Source: Novosphingobium acidiphilum DSM 19966
GTDB lineage: Bacteria; Pseudomonadota; Alphaproteobacteria; Sphingomonadales; Sphingomonadaceae
Direction of reading: 5' to 3'
Length of the DNA: 43,679 nucleotides
Assembly: GCF_000429005.1 (NCBI RefSeq)
Contig: NZ_AUBA01000024.1
Span: 1 to 43,679, forward strand
The notes under the pieces were generated by a model. It was not told the DNA's origin and made no database searches. It worked only from the letters and a program-made list of their open reading frames with translations. Shown in pieces: positions 31,494-40,312 of this stretch. A program made the translations under genes and the position numbers. The stretch's first letter is position 1. Each line of letters starts with the position of its first letter.

Positions 31494-32717
31494 GTGGCAA
31501 CTTACCAGATCGAAGACAAGGCACTGGGTCCGACGGAGCCAGCGCGGTTTGTTTCACCGGGCGACACCTCTTACGATGCCGATCTGGAGCGCGCGTATGC
31601 CGCCAAAGTGCGGCCATTGTGTCAATGCCGTACTGATGTTGCGTTGCCGCTCTACATCGCCCGGCGCAATGGCTCGCTTGTCCTTGCCCGCATGCCGGGC
31701 ACGGGAGCGCTCCATGATCCGGAGTGCGATCATTTTGATGCCCCGCGCGAATTGAATGGCCTGGGTGCGGTTGAAGGCCGTGCGGTTAAGGAAGGCGAAG
31801 ACGGTATCACCGAGCTGTCGCTCGGTTTTCCGCTCAAGCGCGGGCCTGCGCGGGCTGCGCCCGAGGCACTCACATCCGACAAGCCCTCGCTCAAGTCCAA
31901 TGGCCAGAAACTGTCGATGCGGGGACTCTTGCACGTCCTGTGGGATCAGGCGCAATTGACGCGCTGGCATCCCAGGATGGCGGGCAAGCGCGACTGGTTT
32001 GTCGTGCGGCGCGAGCTGCTCAAGGCGGCCGATGGCTGCGTAGCCAAGCGTGACAACCTGGCGCACCGCCTGTTCATCCCGGAACGCTGGTCCGATCGCG
32101 AAAAGGATGCGATTGCCCGGCGCCAGCACGAGACGCTTGGCCCGGTGCGCATGTCGCGCGACGCGATGATGATCGTCATCGGCGAGGTCAAGGAAATCAA
32201 GCCCGGCATGCGCGGCGAGCGGATTGTCCTGCGCCATCTGGGCAATTGGTCGTTGTCGCTCGATCCCGAAATGACCACCCGTTTTTACAAGCGCTTTGAA
32301 GTGGAACTGGCCCTGTGGGATGCCCATGGCGACAAGGGTCGGCTGATCATCGCTGCGAGCTTTGCTCTCAACAAGGCAGGCTATGCCGATATCTGCGAGG
32401 TCGCCTTGATGCCGGTGACCGAAACATGGCTCCCGTATGAATCCGCCGCGGAATTTGGGCTGGTCAATCAGGCGGTCCATGAGCAGCGGCACTTCGTGAA
32501 GGGCATGCGCGTCGATCTGTCGCGCGATGTGCCGATTGCGAGCCTGTTGCTGAAAGACACTTTGCCGCCCTGCGCTGTGCATGTGCACTGTGCCACAGGG
32601 GAGGAGGATTACGACGCGGCCCGCGCGCTGGTTATGACCGTGCCGGGGGTGGCCCATGCCGAATGGGTGCCCGGCACAAGCCTGCCTTCCACCGCCATTT
32701 CGGGGCACGGCGCATAA
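31494..32717 (+). CDS. DUF1173 family protein
   Basis: This 407-residue protein matches the DUF1173 type of plasmid-borne proteins. A short N-terminal region has Cys/His pairs that could hold zinc (LCQCRTD and HDPECDHF). A conserved central part (GLLHVLWDQAQLTRWHP, KRDWFVVRRELL) and a C-terminal half with KGRLIIAASFALNKAGYADICEVALMPVT follow. Function is unknown. GTG 31494 is preceded by TGAGG at about 8 nt. It is the only gene of the right half on the plus strand, so it would need complementary-strand synthesis before expression in a recipient. Confidence 0.85.
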   Translation: MATYQIEDKALGPTEPARFVSPGDTSYDADLERAYAAKVRPLCQCRTDVALPLYIARRNGSLVLARMPGTGALHDPECDHFDAPRELNGLGAVEGRAVKEGEDGITELSLGFPLKRGPARAAPEALTSDKPSLKSNGQKLSMRGLLHVLWDQAQLTRWHPRMAGKRDWFVVRRELLKAADGCVAKRDNLAHRLFIPERWSDREKDAIARRQHETLGPVRMSRDAMMIVIGEVKEIKPGMRGERIVLRHLGNWSLSLDPEMTTRFYKRFEVELALWDAHGDKGRLIIAASFALNKAGYADICEVALMPVTETWLPYESAAEFGLVNQAVHEQRHFVKGMRVDLSRDVPIASLLLKDTLPPCAVHVHCATGEEDYDAARALVMTVPGVAHAEWVPGTSLPSTAISGHGA

Positions 32718-32760
32718 CGCTGCTGTGGAGTGCGCATCCAGGTTTATTTAGCGACGGCGA

Positions 32761-33042
32761 TCAGACAAGCCGACCGTGGCGGTCGATCGCAGGCGGGGTG
32801 TCGGGGTGGGCATTGATGTCGGTCGTATGGAACGGATCGAGGCATCGCCAGATCCGCTCGCACGCGTGGAAACGGAACCAGCGGCCGCCCTGGCGATGAT
32901 CGCGCCAGTCATGCGCGAACCACTGAAGATCGCCGTTTTCGGGCGGGACATATCCGTCAGCGATGCCGCATAGCGACGTGCCGCCGCGCCAACATGGCTT
33001 GCGCGGCGACACCATCCAATCGAGCAGCGTGCGTTCGGCCAT
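32761..33042 (-). CDS. small hypothetical protein downstream of DUF3768
   Basis: This 93-residue protein is rich in Trp, Cys and His (CWRGGTSLCGIADGYVPPENGDLQWF, split here as two blocks: CWRGGTSLCG and PPENGDLQWF). I do not recognise it. ATG 33042 shares its first base with the last base of the DUF3768 stop (TGATG), and a GTG three bases earlier is also possible. The coupling supports it as a gene. Last member of a minus-strand run of small genes. Confidence 0.5.
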   Translation of the reverse strand: MAERTLLDWMVSPRKPCWRGGTSLCGIADGYVPPENGDLQWFAHDWRDHRQGGRWFRFHACERIWRCLDPFHTTDINAHPDTPPAIDRHGRLV

Positions 33043-33401
33043 CACCAGTCGCTCGGCAGCATCACGGTCAGGACGCGTGTGGTCACGCTGGGGTCGGCAG
33101 GATCGTCCGATCCGAATTCGAGATTCCGATCGAAGCAGTCAATCTTCACCCAAACGACCGTCCCGCGGACATCCATGATGCCAAGATCCCGCTCCGGGCT
33201 GTCTTTGCTGAACGTGGAGGTGCGCATGGCCTTCACGAGCGCGGCCTGGATCAGCACACGCTCGATGCCGTCAGGATCGCCGAAGGCAGCCAGACACGAG
33301 CGGGTGAATACGACGCGCGCGGTGCGATCGAGGCCGAGCCGGGCGCGGTCATTGAGACGGGCGATGATTTCTGTTTGGGGGACGTTTGGTTGCGTCGCCA
33401 T
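33042..33401 (-). CDS. DUF3768 family protein
   Basis: This 119-residue protein has the DUF3768 features: an N-terminal IIARLNDRAR motif, a central VVFTRSCLAAFG, and the C-terminal VWVKIDCFDRNLEFGSDDPADPSVTTRVLTVML split over several conserved positions (KIDCFD, GSDDPADP, TRVLTVML). Function is unknown; the family is common on alphaproteobacterial plasmids. AAGGA sits 7 nt before the ATG. The acidic middle motif is partly degenerate compared with my memory of the family. Confidence 0.8.
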   Translation of the reverse strand: MATQPNVPQTEIIARLNDRARLGLDRTARVVFTRSCLAAFGDPDGIERVLIQAALVKAMRTSTFSKDSPERDLGIMDVRGTVVWVKIDCFDRNLEFGSDDPADPSVTTRVLTVMLPSDW

Positions 33402-33424
33402 GATACATTCCTTCGTGCTGCGGT

Positions 33425-33682
33425 TCAGGCAGATGGCGGCAGCAGGCCGTCTTCAACGCTCGTGACCAGGCCATCGAAGTCCTCGTCGGCCCCAAGCAGG
33501 TCGGCCAGCTGGATCAGCGCGGCGAGGTCGACGCCATGGTCGCGCGCGAGATCGCGCAAATACCCAAAGCGGTCGAAGCAACCGTCTTCCTCGTAGCGGG
33601 CGATTGCAATGGTGCGCGCGCGGTTGAGGCGTTCGATTGTGGGCATGGTGATGCCGTCGAGCATGAGCATGCGGGTTGTCAT
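33425..33682 (-). CDS. 85-aa hypothetical protein
   Basis: This 85-residue acidic, helical protein contains TIERLNRARTIAIARYEEDG, DLARDHGVDLAALIQLADLL and EDFDGLVTSVEDG. I recognise no family. Its ATG overlaps the stop of the gene before it (ATGA), and it is followed after 23 nt by DUF3768. These features support translation as part of one operon. Confidence 0.6.
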   Translation of the reverse strand: MTTRMLMLDGITMPTIERLNRARTIAIARYEEDGCFDRFGYLRDLARDHGVDLAALIQLADLLGADEDFDGLVTSVEDGLLPPSA

Positions 33683-34047
33683 GGGATGGCCTTTGCGCGG
33701 GGCGGGGTCGGGAGGTGCGCCGCGATCGCGGGATCGATGTCAAAGCCGAGCGCGGTGGCCAGCTGGCAGGCATCGAGGATGTCGTCGACGGCAATCGAAA
33801 ATCCGTCAGCCATTTGTGCGAGCGTGTCGTCAGGCCTGGGCTGGATGCGGTGCAGATTGCCGCTCTGGCGCGTGACCGCAAACGGCCAAGTGTAGGCGAT
33901 CGCGACAACGCGTTCGTCAAGGATCAGCAGTGTGTCGCCGGAGCGGATGCTCTCGTCGCACTGCGTTGCATCGTAGGCGTTGCCGGTGGAGCTAAAGGAA
34001 TGGATCCGGCGCGTGGTAAACGCGAAACGGTCGGTGTCGGTGAGCAC
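33679..34047 (-). CDS. 122-aa hypothetical protein
   Basis: This protein of unknown function has a beta-rich N-terminal half (FAFTTRRIHSFSSTGNAY, GDTLLILDERVVAIAYTWPF) and a helical C-terminal half. It begins at a GTG (34047) with GGAGA 7 nt upstream. A perfect 19-nt palindrome lies immediately before that site. The gene after it overlaps by 4 nt. Confidence 0.6.
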   Translation of the reverse strand: MLTDTDRFAFTTRRIHSFSSTGNAYDATQCDESIRSGDTLLILDERVVAIAYTWPFAVTRQSGNLHRIQPRPDDTLAQMADGFSIAVDDILDACQLATALGFDIDPAIAAHLPTPPRAKAIP

Positions 34048-34060
34048 GGGACAATCTCCA

Positions 34061-34079
34061 GATGAGCAAATTGCTCATC
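34061..34079. promoter_or_regulatory. 19-nt perfect palindrome, candidate operator
   Basis: GATGAGCAA and TTGCTCATC flank a single A. It lies 14 nt upstream of the GTG start of the 122-aa gene, directly before its GGAGA ribosome site, so a bound protein or an RNA hairpin could limit translation or transcription. No second copy was found in the window. Confidence 0.45.
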
Positions 34080-34144
34080 CCTCACCCTTCCCGCTCCTCT
34101 TTGATCGGCCATGTGCGCCGTGGCCGCCAATTGGGTCGGTGCCC

Positions 34145-34420
34145 TCAAATGTCGGCGGGCAGTGCTGCGTCATAGACGGGCAGGATCGACAGTGGCGATG
34201 TGTCGCCGTCGAACATCACCCAGTCGCAGCGGTTGGCGCGCGCCAGCGCAAAACATTCAGCCAGGTCGTCCGGTATGTCGGCAACGTTGGCATCGGGCAC
34301 CGGCACGAACCAACCCTGATCGCCTTTGGCAAATGCCACGAGCGTGTCGCCGGCGAGCCAGGCATCGCATGTGCTACGGCGTAAATGCGCTGTCGACAGC
34401 GTGAGCATGGTTTCGATCAC
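34145..34420 (-). CDS. 91-aa hypothetical protein
   Basis: This protein of about 91 residues (GTG start) begins MIETMLTLSTAHLRRSTCDA and includes GDTLVAFAKGDQGWFVPVP and ARANRCDWVMFDGDTSPL. Part of its pattern (GDTLV..., aromatic-proline motifs) resembles the neighbouring 122-aa protein, so the two may be distant relatives. The GTG at 34420 is preceded by AAGGA with 7-nt spacing; ATG 34408 would be shorter. Function unknown. Confidence 0.55.
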   Translation of the reverse strand: MIETMLTLSTAHLRRSTCDAWLAGDTLVAFAKGDQGWFVPVPDANVADIPDDLAECFALARANRCDWVMFDGDTSPLSILPVYDAALPADI

Positions 34421-34556
34421 GCAGCGTTCCTTATGTTGGTTTGGATGAATTACGATCGACTGTCGGCATGTTTTGGCAAAGCCGTGCCCCTCTTCCATGC
34501 TCGGCAATGCGCGCAGGCAAGTCAATGCCGCTGTTCGCCCCGGTTGACCCGACAGT

Positions 34557-34772
34557 CTACGAATGCGCATACCCGTCCTTTTCTATGCCGATCCACATAC
34601 CCGACCATGGGACGAGGATGCAGTCATCGAACGATGCGCGCACGACAGTTCGCCGCAATGCAATGTAGCGTCGCCACCAGGCTGTCAGATTGCGGGCATG
34701 CGCCGGTTTCGGATCGTTGCGGGAGAAGAGACGCAACAGCGCTTCGGCCTGTGGCCGCGTGATTTTGGACAT
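34557..34772 (-). CDS. 71-aa hypothetical protein
   Basis: This 71-residue basic protein begins MSKITRPQAEALLRLFSRND and contains LTAWWRRYIALRRTVV and DDCILVPWSGMWIGIEKDG. The second half resembles small plasmid proteins that I cannot name. GGAG precedes ATG 34772 at 11 nt, a loose spacing; a GTG four codons earlier is possible. Confidence 0.5.
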   Translation of the reverse strand: MSKITRPQAEALLRLFSRNDPKPAHARNLTAWWRRYIALRRTVVRASFDDCILVPWSGMWIGIEKDGYAHS

Positions 34773-34892
34773 GACGGGATCCACTCCGAAGACTTAACGA
34801 CCGTTCGGCCCATGGCGCAGCATCATGCGCCAGTGGATCCGCCACGCGAGGCCCGACAGGGTGCCGCCTTGGCGGATCGATCCCGATGCATG

Positions 34893-35354
34893 TCAGGCGG
34901 CCAGCGGCAGCCTTGGCGCGGCCGGCGTTGCCACATGGCTTGCAAAGGCAGTGGACGCGGGGGTGCCCGGCAAGAGGTGGTACGCAGGCGCGCAGCCCAG
35001 TTGCGTCAGCACGCTGTCGAAGCGTCCGCTGGCTCCTGCAAGCCAGTTCACTGCTGAAGGTCGCAGGTCAGGCCGGATGGCGCGGATGCAGAATTCTCGA
35101 TCGGCGCGCAGGGCCATCCAGATCAAGGCCTGCTCCCCTGCCAGCGTCACACCAATATCGGCATAGGCATTGCGCAGGAGCGCGCCGCCGGCGCGCCCGC
35201 GCCAGTGCGGAACGGTATCGAAGCTTTCGAACGCTGTGGCCACTTCGCGCACAACGCGCGCTATCAGCACATCATAGGCTGCAGGCCACAGGCCGGGTGC
35301 ACCGCGCTCGAGCGCGATCACGCCGGCGTAAGCGGGAAGAATGGACCTGGTCAT
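34893..35354 (-). CDS. 153-aa hypothetical protein downstream of ardC
   Basis: This 153-residue protein of unknown function is alanine-rich and mostly helical, with VVREVATAFESFDTVPHWRG and GEQALIWMALRADREFCIRA. It starts 9 nt after the ardC stop with GAGGTGG before the ATG, so it is almost certainly cotranscribed with ardC. No membrane segment or signal peptide. Confidence 0.65.
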   Translation of the reverse strand: MTRSILPAYAGVIALERGAPGLWPAAYDVLIARVVREVATAFESFDTVPHWRGRAGGALLRNAYADIGVTLAGEQALIWMALRADREFCIRAIRPDLRPSAVNWLAGASGRFDSVLTQLGCAPAYHLLPGTPASTAFASHVATPAAPRLPLAA

Positions 35355-35363
35355 GGAACCACC

Positions 35364-36269
35364 TCAGGCGGCAATGGCGAGCGGTGCAGCCGCAACGCCG
35401 GCGTTCGCATGGATCCAGTCGGCCGCGGCCTGCGCCTGTGCAGCGGCGGTGAAGATGGCACGCGTGTCGGACTTCAAGGCGTTGAGCCAGCTCGCCAGGT
35501 ACGCCGCGTGATCGGGGCGCGGGGTATAGGCGAGACCAAGGTCGGCCATCAGGAAACTGGCGCCGAGCTCGGCGACCAATTCTTCGTGCTGCCTCGCCTT
35601 GCGATCCTTGTGGTAGTCGCGCAAGCTGTCGCGATCGAGACGACCAGGTGTCCCGCAGGCATGGCAGGATTCATGGGCCAATGTGCTGACCAGATCGAGA
35701 TCGCTGTCGAACGCTGAGCGCTCGGGCATGAAGATCTTGTCGAGGTCCGGCCGAAAATAGGCGTCGTGCAGGCCATATTCGACCGGCACGCCGATGCTTT
35801 CGAGAAAGCGCAGCGCGTCGCCGATTTCGGTGGTGACGGGCGCCACCTCCTTGATCGCGTCCCCGGCGCTCCCATCCACCTGGTCCCGGTTGAAGACGAC
35901 GAAGCCGCGCGCAAAAAACCGCGCCTTGCCCTCGCCTTCACCGCTGTCAGCGACGTCTGCGCCGTCCTGGCGTTCGATCTTTTTCCAGAGGATGACATGG
36001 GTGCCGCTTTCACCCTTGCGGACCTGGGCCCCATGCTCCTTCCACTGCTGATATGTGGCCCAGGTGCCCGAGGCATAGCCAAGCGCGTCGGCCGTGGCCC
36101 ACAGCACGAGGCGGTTTATGCCGCTATAGCGCCTGCCGGCGGCACTGGTCGGACGCATGATCGGCGCACCGTTATGGTGCCAGCACATCTTCCAGTCGCC
36201 TGCACCGGCTTCGATGGCGGCGATGATCTGGGCGGTGACAGTGCTGTAAATGTCGTGACGCTGGGACAT
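35364..36269 (-). CDS. ardC: ArdC-family antirestriction protein
   Basis: ArdC proteins protect incoming plasmid DNA from restriction. They combine an N-terminal single-strand DNA-binding domain with a C-terminal metallopeptidase-like domain. Here the 301-residue protein has the N-terminal part (DIYSTVTAQIIAAIEAG, ATYQQWKEHGAQVRKGE, FVVFNRDQ) and the zinc site HESCH (H199, E200, H203) with a downstream acidic ligand in EELVAELGASF. ATG 36269 has GAGGAG 9 nt upstream; an extension to 36410 is not needed. It leads the group of small genes toward 33425. On the proposed transfer order it enters early, as expected for such a gene. Confidence 0.95.
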   Translation of the reverse strand: MSQRHDIYSTVTAQIIAAIEAGAGDWKMCWHHNGAPIMRPTSAAGRRYSGINRLVLWATADALGYASGTWATYQQWKEHGAQVRKGESGTHVILWKKIERQDGADVADSGEGEGKARFFARGFVVFNRDQVDGSAGDAIKEVAPVTTEIGDALRFLESIGVPVEYGLHDAYFRPDLDKIFMPERSAFDSDLDLVSTLAHESCHACGTPGRLDRDSLRDYHKDRKARQHEELVAELGASFLMADLGLAYTPRPDHAAYLASWLNALKSDTRAIFTAAAQAQAAADWIHANAGVAAAPLAIAA

Positions 36270-36429
36270 GGGGATATGCTCCTCTTTGGGCGAGCCACTC
36301 GCTCGCTCCTCCTGCGTCCCCCTTCCCTCCCGATCCTGTAAGGGACGCGCGCGATCGCGCGCGTTGCTCGCAAAAAAGGAGGCTCGCAAAAAGGGGCTGA
36401 CAGCGGCCACGTGCAGCGTTAGGAAATCC

Positions 36430-36475
36430 GTGGGGAAGGGTTGTTGAAAGCCCCAAACCGTCGGCCCTTCCCCAC
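36430..36475 (-). terminator. stem-loop between the 339-aa gene and ardC
   Basis: GTGGGGAAGGG (36430-36440) and CCCTTCCCCAC (36465-36475) form a perfect 11-bp stem with a 24-nt loop. It lies 29 nt beyond the stop of the 339-aa gene on the minus strand. No long T-run follows, so termination may be partial. Confidence 0.5.
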
Positions 36476-36503
36476 CCAGGCAATCGCCCGATGAGCGACC
36501 GCG

Positions 36504-37523
36504 TCAGGCGGGAACGGCTTGCCGGATGTCCGCTTCGTAATACCGATGAACGAAACCGCAGATGCTGTCCGGCGAATGCCAACCTGCGGCCGACATCAGC
36601 GTTCCCATCTTCGGGGTAACCGTAACATCCGGCACCGACACGGCATCGTGAAACGTGCCATTCCAGGGGTCCCAGCTGGCCAGCGCCGCCTTGCTGAAGG
36701 TCAGGGGCCCGGAGGGATCGAGATCGATCAGCTGGGCGATCGGCACCATAGCGTAGAGGACGAAAAGGAAATTGGACGAGCAGGCATTGTCGACGATCTC
36801 GCGGATCGCGTCCCAGCTGCAGAGCGGAGCGGAGCGGCGGGGAAAGTCGGGCCTGGGGATCCGGCAGCGGCCGCGCGGGATTTCGGTGGCATGGCCATTG
36901 TTGCTTGCCTTGCGGTACTGCCCCAGCGTGTAGCCCATGGCCGCTAGGGCATGGGCGAGATCCTCTGTCACGTAGAGTTCGGCAAATTCCGGCCACGGCT
37001 TGTGACTGGTGATGCTGGCATCGAGCGCGTGCTTGCCCCTGGGTGACAGCACGAAGACGATTTCGGCGCGGTCGTAGCTGGAGAGCGCATCGGCAGGGCG
37101 CGAGGGATCGGCCGCGATCAGCGCGGGTTCGATCCGCTCGGCAAGCGTCACCGTGAGATCGGCATAATCGGCCCGCGTCAGGTCCTCGAGCGCGTCATCG
37201 TGGCGGTGGAGGATCTCGCGGGCGAGTTCGAGTGCAACGCTCCATACGTCATAACGGGGCAGCAGGCAGGACTGGATGAGCGCAGCGTCGGTGTCTTGTC
37301 CGTCGGCATGGGCATCGAGGATGATCCGGGCGATGGCATTGCCTTGCTTGAGGCTGAGGGCATCGCGTTCGGGTTCATAGGCACGGAACCACGCACCGGC
37401 TGCGGCCTTTGTGACCAGATGATCAATGTGTTCTTGCTGGGCAGCGCTGAGGTCGCAATCGGTTGCCATCGCAATGAGGGCTTCGGATGCGGCGGTTGAC
37501 GCAGTTTGAACGAGAGTGGGCAT
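36504..37523 (-). CDS. 339-aa hypothetical protein
   Basis: This 339-residue protein is of unknown function. The N-terminal half is helical and rich in Ala and acidic residues; the C-terminal half has more aromatic and Cys residues (DAIREIVDNACSSNFLFVLY, GWHSPDSICGFVHRYYEADI). No domain, signal peptide or membrane segment is clear. It lies between the ParB-like gene and ardC on the same strand, with hairpins in both gaps. It is therefore part of the block of plasmid housekeeping genes that usually surrounds those two. Confidence 0.7.
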   Translation of the reverse strand: MPTLVQTASTAASEALIAMATDCDLSAAQQEHIDHLVTKAAAGAWFRAYEPERDALSLKQGNAIARIILDAHADGQDTDAALIQSCLLPRYDVWSVALELAREILHRHDDALEDLTRADYADLTVTLAERIEPALIAADPSRPADALSSYDRAEIVFVLSPRGKHALDASITSHKPWPEFAELYVTEDLAHALAAMGYTLGQYRKASNNGHATEIPRGRCRIPRPDFPRRSAPLCSWDAIREIVDNACSSNFLFVLYAMVPIAQLIDLDPSGPLTFSKAALASWDPWNGTFHDAVSVPDVTVTPKMGTLMSAAGWHSPDSICGFVHRYYEADIRQAVPA

Positions 37524-37550
37524 GGCGCGTTCCTGAAAGATCGAAAGCCC

Positions 37551-37576
37551 GGCACCGCAAGAGGGGGCACCGGGCT
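37551..37576 (-). terminator. hairpin downstream of the ParB-like gene
   Basis: AGCCCGG and CCGGGCT form a 7-bp stem. On the minus strand it is followed by TTCGATCTTT. It lies in the 87-bp gap before the 339-aa gene and may be a weak terminator. Confidence 0.4.
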
Positions 37577-37610
37577 GTTCGTGTGAGATTTGGGGGGCGG
37601 TGTGCGATGA

Positions 37611-39770
37611 TCAGGCGGCTTGTGCGAGATCGCTCCCTGCTGCATCAGCGTCAGCTTTGACCGTCTGCCAGGCACCCCGGTCGTAATCCACGTCATCCTC
37701 GTCCGCGATTGCCTCGCCTTCGGCGTTGTCGTCGGCTTCGGTGATTGCCGGATCGGGCGTATCGTTGGCGGTGTCGGTATCGATGTCGCTGCTGACATCA
37801 TGACCGGTATCGCCAAATGCCATGACATCGGGCACCCAGGTGAGCGCGCGCTGCTTGATCGCCGGTTCAACAATTGCTTCGCCTGCGCACAGCTTGGTTG
37901 CCGCGCTCGCCAGTTCGCCCTTCTTCGCCGTGGCGTAGCGTCCAGGCATGGCCGGATCGATATGGCCGAGTACGGTGAGGATCTGGCTCTTCTTGAGCCG
38001 GTCAAAGAACCGCTCGGCGCCAGGCCGCCAGTGCTGGCACGTATCGATCCCGAGCATCGCACCAAGCTGGCTCTGGAAACCGTTAGCAAAGCTGCCACTG
38101 GCAAGGCTGGCCTTGAGGCTTTGGCTGACGGCATAGGCCAGCCATGCCGCCCGTGTCTCTTCGTCGAGCGCGCGGAAAGCGAGGAAGCTCGCAAAGCTGT
38201 CATCGTCCTGCGTCCAGTCATCGGGCAATGCGCCACGCAGCGCCGCCACATCGTCCGCGGCTGTGCTGGCCGGAATATCCCTCAATCCTGCGGGTTCTGC
38301 GCGGTCGGTGATGCGGATTGAACAGCCGGTGTCGTTATAGCCCCAGTGGCCGGCATGATCGCGCGCCAGACTGAAGATCGCCAGATCGAGCGCGAGCGCG
38401 GGGTTGTGCGCGACATGGAGCGCCAGAATATCCCGCCGGTCTTTGGCCAGTTGTTCCTCAAGGCTGCGCGGCAAAGCCGCATGCCCGTCAGCACCATCGC
38501 CCTGCGCAGCATCATCCTGTCCGGCCTCTGCCGTGTCTGTCTGCGAGCTTTTACCCTGCCCGCTGCGCGCAGGCTTGGCGGGCGCGTAATAGCTGTCGAG
38601 CAGCACCGGTTTACCGTCCGGCGAGAGGATCATGAACGTCCCCAGCGTCGGCAGCACCTCATCAGGGATGATCGGCGACGCCTTGGCGATCCTGGTCAAT
38701 TCGATGCTCAGCGCCTCGCGCTCGTCGCACAGCGCATCGTAGGCGGTGCCGGTCTCATCGTCTTCGATGCCGGCGTCTTCCATGTCCTGCACGGCATCAT
38801 CGATCGCATCGATCCGGTCCTCGATCTGCACGATCCGGTCCGCTGCTTCGCCGGTCGGCTGCGCATAGTCGGGATAGTATCCCGACAGGTCCCTGGTATC
38901 GTCATAGGACACACGGGTCGTCAGCAGCGGCTTGACCCAGCCCAGCTTTGTCGCAAGCTGCGCCACTTCAGCCTCGAAAGTCAGTTTTTGCATGGCAAGG
39001 TTTTGCGCCAGCGCGACATCGAGCCAGGTTCCTGCCCCTTCGCCTGCAAACAGATCGCGCTCGATGCGCCCGCCGGCGGCGAGATAGTCCGCCTCGCCCA
39101 CCAGCAGCGCAACCGGATCGGAGGCCGACAGGCTTTCTGCGTTGATCGCCCGGCGAATGGCCTGGGGGTTGTCGCCCTGCCAACTGGTCGACAGGCGCTC
39201 CCATGCGGCGATCTGGCAGGCATGGTCGCTGACCGAGCCATAGGCCATCGCCACATCGAGCGTGATCGCGCCATCCGACAATGCCGCAAAGATCGGCGCT
39301 GCCAGATCGGCAAGCCGCAGCCGGCCATGGACATGGCGCACCGTCACCCCGAAGCGTCGCGCGACATCTTCAGCGCTTGCACCGCTCGCCACAATGTCAC
39401 GATAGGCCGAGGCCTCATCTGCGGGCGTCATGTTTTCTCGCAGCAGGTTTTCCGCAAGGCTGATCTCGCGCGCGGCCGCTGCCTCGCTGTCGACGATCCT
39501 GACTTCGACCGCGTAATCTTTCGGCAGCGTGCCGGCTTCGATCAGCATGCCGATCGCGCGCCAGCGGCGGCCACCGGCGTGGACGGCGTATTTGGTCTTC
39601 TTCGGCGTGGCGGCACTGACGATGAGGGGCTGGATCAGGCCGTGCTCGGCGATCGAGGCGGCCAGCGCAGCGATGCCGGTGTCGCCATTTGTCTTGCGGA
39701 CATTGGTCTCGGACAGAGTGAGTTTGGCATAGGGGATTGTGCTGGTGCCGGTCAGGGTGTTCGTGGTCAT
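37611..39770 (-). CDS. large ParB/RepB/Spo0J-like domain protein
   Basis: This 719-residue protein begins with a ParB/Srx-type domain: IPYAKLTLSETNVRKTNGD, GLIQPLIVSA, AVHAGGRRWRAIGMLIEAG, EISLAENLLRENMTPADEA. A KorB/ParB helix-turn-helix region follows (ASAEDVARRFGVTVRHVHGR), and then a long helical and acidic region with no known domain. It is separate from the parAB pair at 19187-21138. Proteins of this kind are widespread on alphaproteobacterial plasmids and ICEs next to strawberry-notch helicases and ArdC; their role is unclear. ATG 39770 was chosen over 39785. Ribosome site weak. Confidence 0.88.
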   Translation of the reverse strand: MTTNTLTGTSTIPYAKLTLSETNVRKTNGDTGIAALAASIAEHGLIQPLIVSAATPKKTKYAVHAGGRRWRAIGMLIEAGTLPKDYAVEVRIVDSEAAAAREISLAENLLRENMTPADEASAYRDIVASGASAEDVARRFGVTVRHVHGRLRLADLAAPIFAALSDGAITLDVAMAYGSVSDHACQIAAWERLSTSWQGDNPQAIRRAINAESLSASDPVALLVGEADYLAAGGRIERDLFAGEGAGTWLDVALAQNLAMQKLTFEAEVAQLATKLGWVKPLLTTRVSYDDTRDLSGYYPDYAQPTGEAADRIVQIEDRIDAIDDAVQDMEDAGIEDDETGTAYDALCDEREALSIELTRIAKASPIIPDEVLPTLGTFMILSPDGKPVLLDSYYAPAKPARSGQGKSSQTDTAEAGQDDAAQGDGADGHAALPRSLEEQLAKDRRDILALHVAHNPALALDLAIFSLARDHAGHWGYNDTGCSIRITDRAEPAGLRDIPASTAADDVAALRGALPDDWTQDDDSFASFLAFRALDEETRAAWLAYAVSQSLKASLASGSFANGFQSQLGAMLGIDTCQHWRPGAERFFDRLKKSQILTVLGHIDPAMPGRYATAKKGELASAATKLCAGEAIVEPAIKQRALTWVPDVMAFGDTGHDVSSDIDTDTANDTPDPAITEADDNAEGEAIADEDDVDYDRGAWQTVKADADAAGSDLAQAA

Positions 39771-39925
39771 GATCGTTACTCGCATTTTCGCGCGAGACCC
39801 GGATCAAGAGAGCTTCAACTCCCAGGGGGTCTCACCCCCTCCCTGCCCCCTTCCCTTTTATCGCGCGGACGAAGGCCGCGCGGGGCAGCCATGGGACAGC
39901 TTCGGGTTGGGCATGGCCGAATCGT

Positions 39926-40312
39926 TCATGGTTTACGCCTTGTGATTGTCGCTCGTGCTTCCATGATTTTTGTCCGCGCAAGGTCACGCAGTTTCTCTGC
40001 AAACGGGGCTGGCACAAAGCCGTATACCCATTGATTCGGCCTTGCCGGAATAATCCCGGGATCAGTCCAGTCGATTTCGTTGAACTCGGACAGAATGATC
40101 CATGACCGGTCACTGTCGAGGCCCAGATGCCGTTTGATCGCCGCAGGAATTTCAACGCCTTCGTGCAACTGTGGTTCGCTGTGCGTGATCGCACAGACAA
40201 GCGCCCGCTTACGGCCATCGGTTTCGGTAACGGCAACAATGACTGCACAAGGGCGGTCCTTTGAGCCATCGATCTGTCCGCGCCTGGCCGCATTAAGCCG
40301 CGATCTCGGCAA
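39926..40312 (-). CDS. PemK/MazF-like toxin, N-terminally short
   Basis: The 128-codon frame carries the PemK-like core: KDRPCAVIVAVTETDGRKRA, VCAITHSEP, VEIPAAIKRHLGLDSDRSWI. PemK/MazF toxins are RNA-cleaving or translation-blocking proteins. Family members I know have about 20 more N-terminal residues before the KDRPC block. Here a stop lies directly upstream of the only possible start, a TTG at 40312 that overlaps the end of the helicase gene by 20 nt. No antitoxin gene is next to it. It may be a decayed toxin or may use a different start. Confidence 0.55.
   Translation of the reverse strand: MPRSRLNAARRGQIDGSKDRPCAVIVAVTETDGRKRALVCAITHSEPQLHEGVEIPAAIKRHLGLDSDRSWIILSEFNEIDWTDPGIIPARPNQWVYGFVPAPFAEKLRDLARTKIMEARATITRRKP

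Noticed and set aside
38346..40034. 562-codon plus-strand frame
   Set aside because: Antisense to the ParB-like gene, which has clear ParB motifs.
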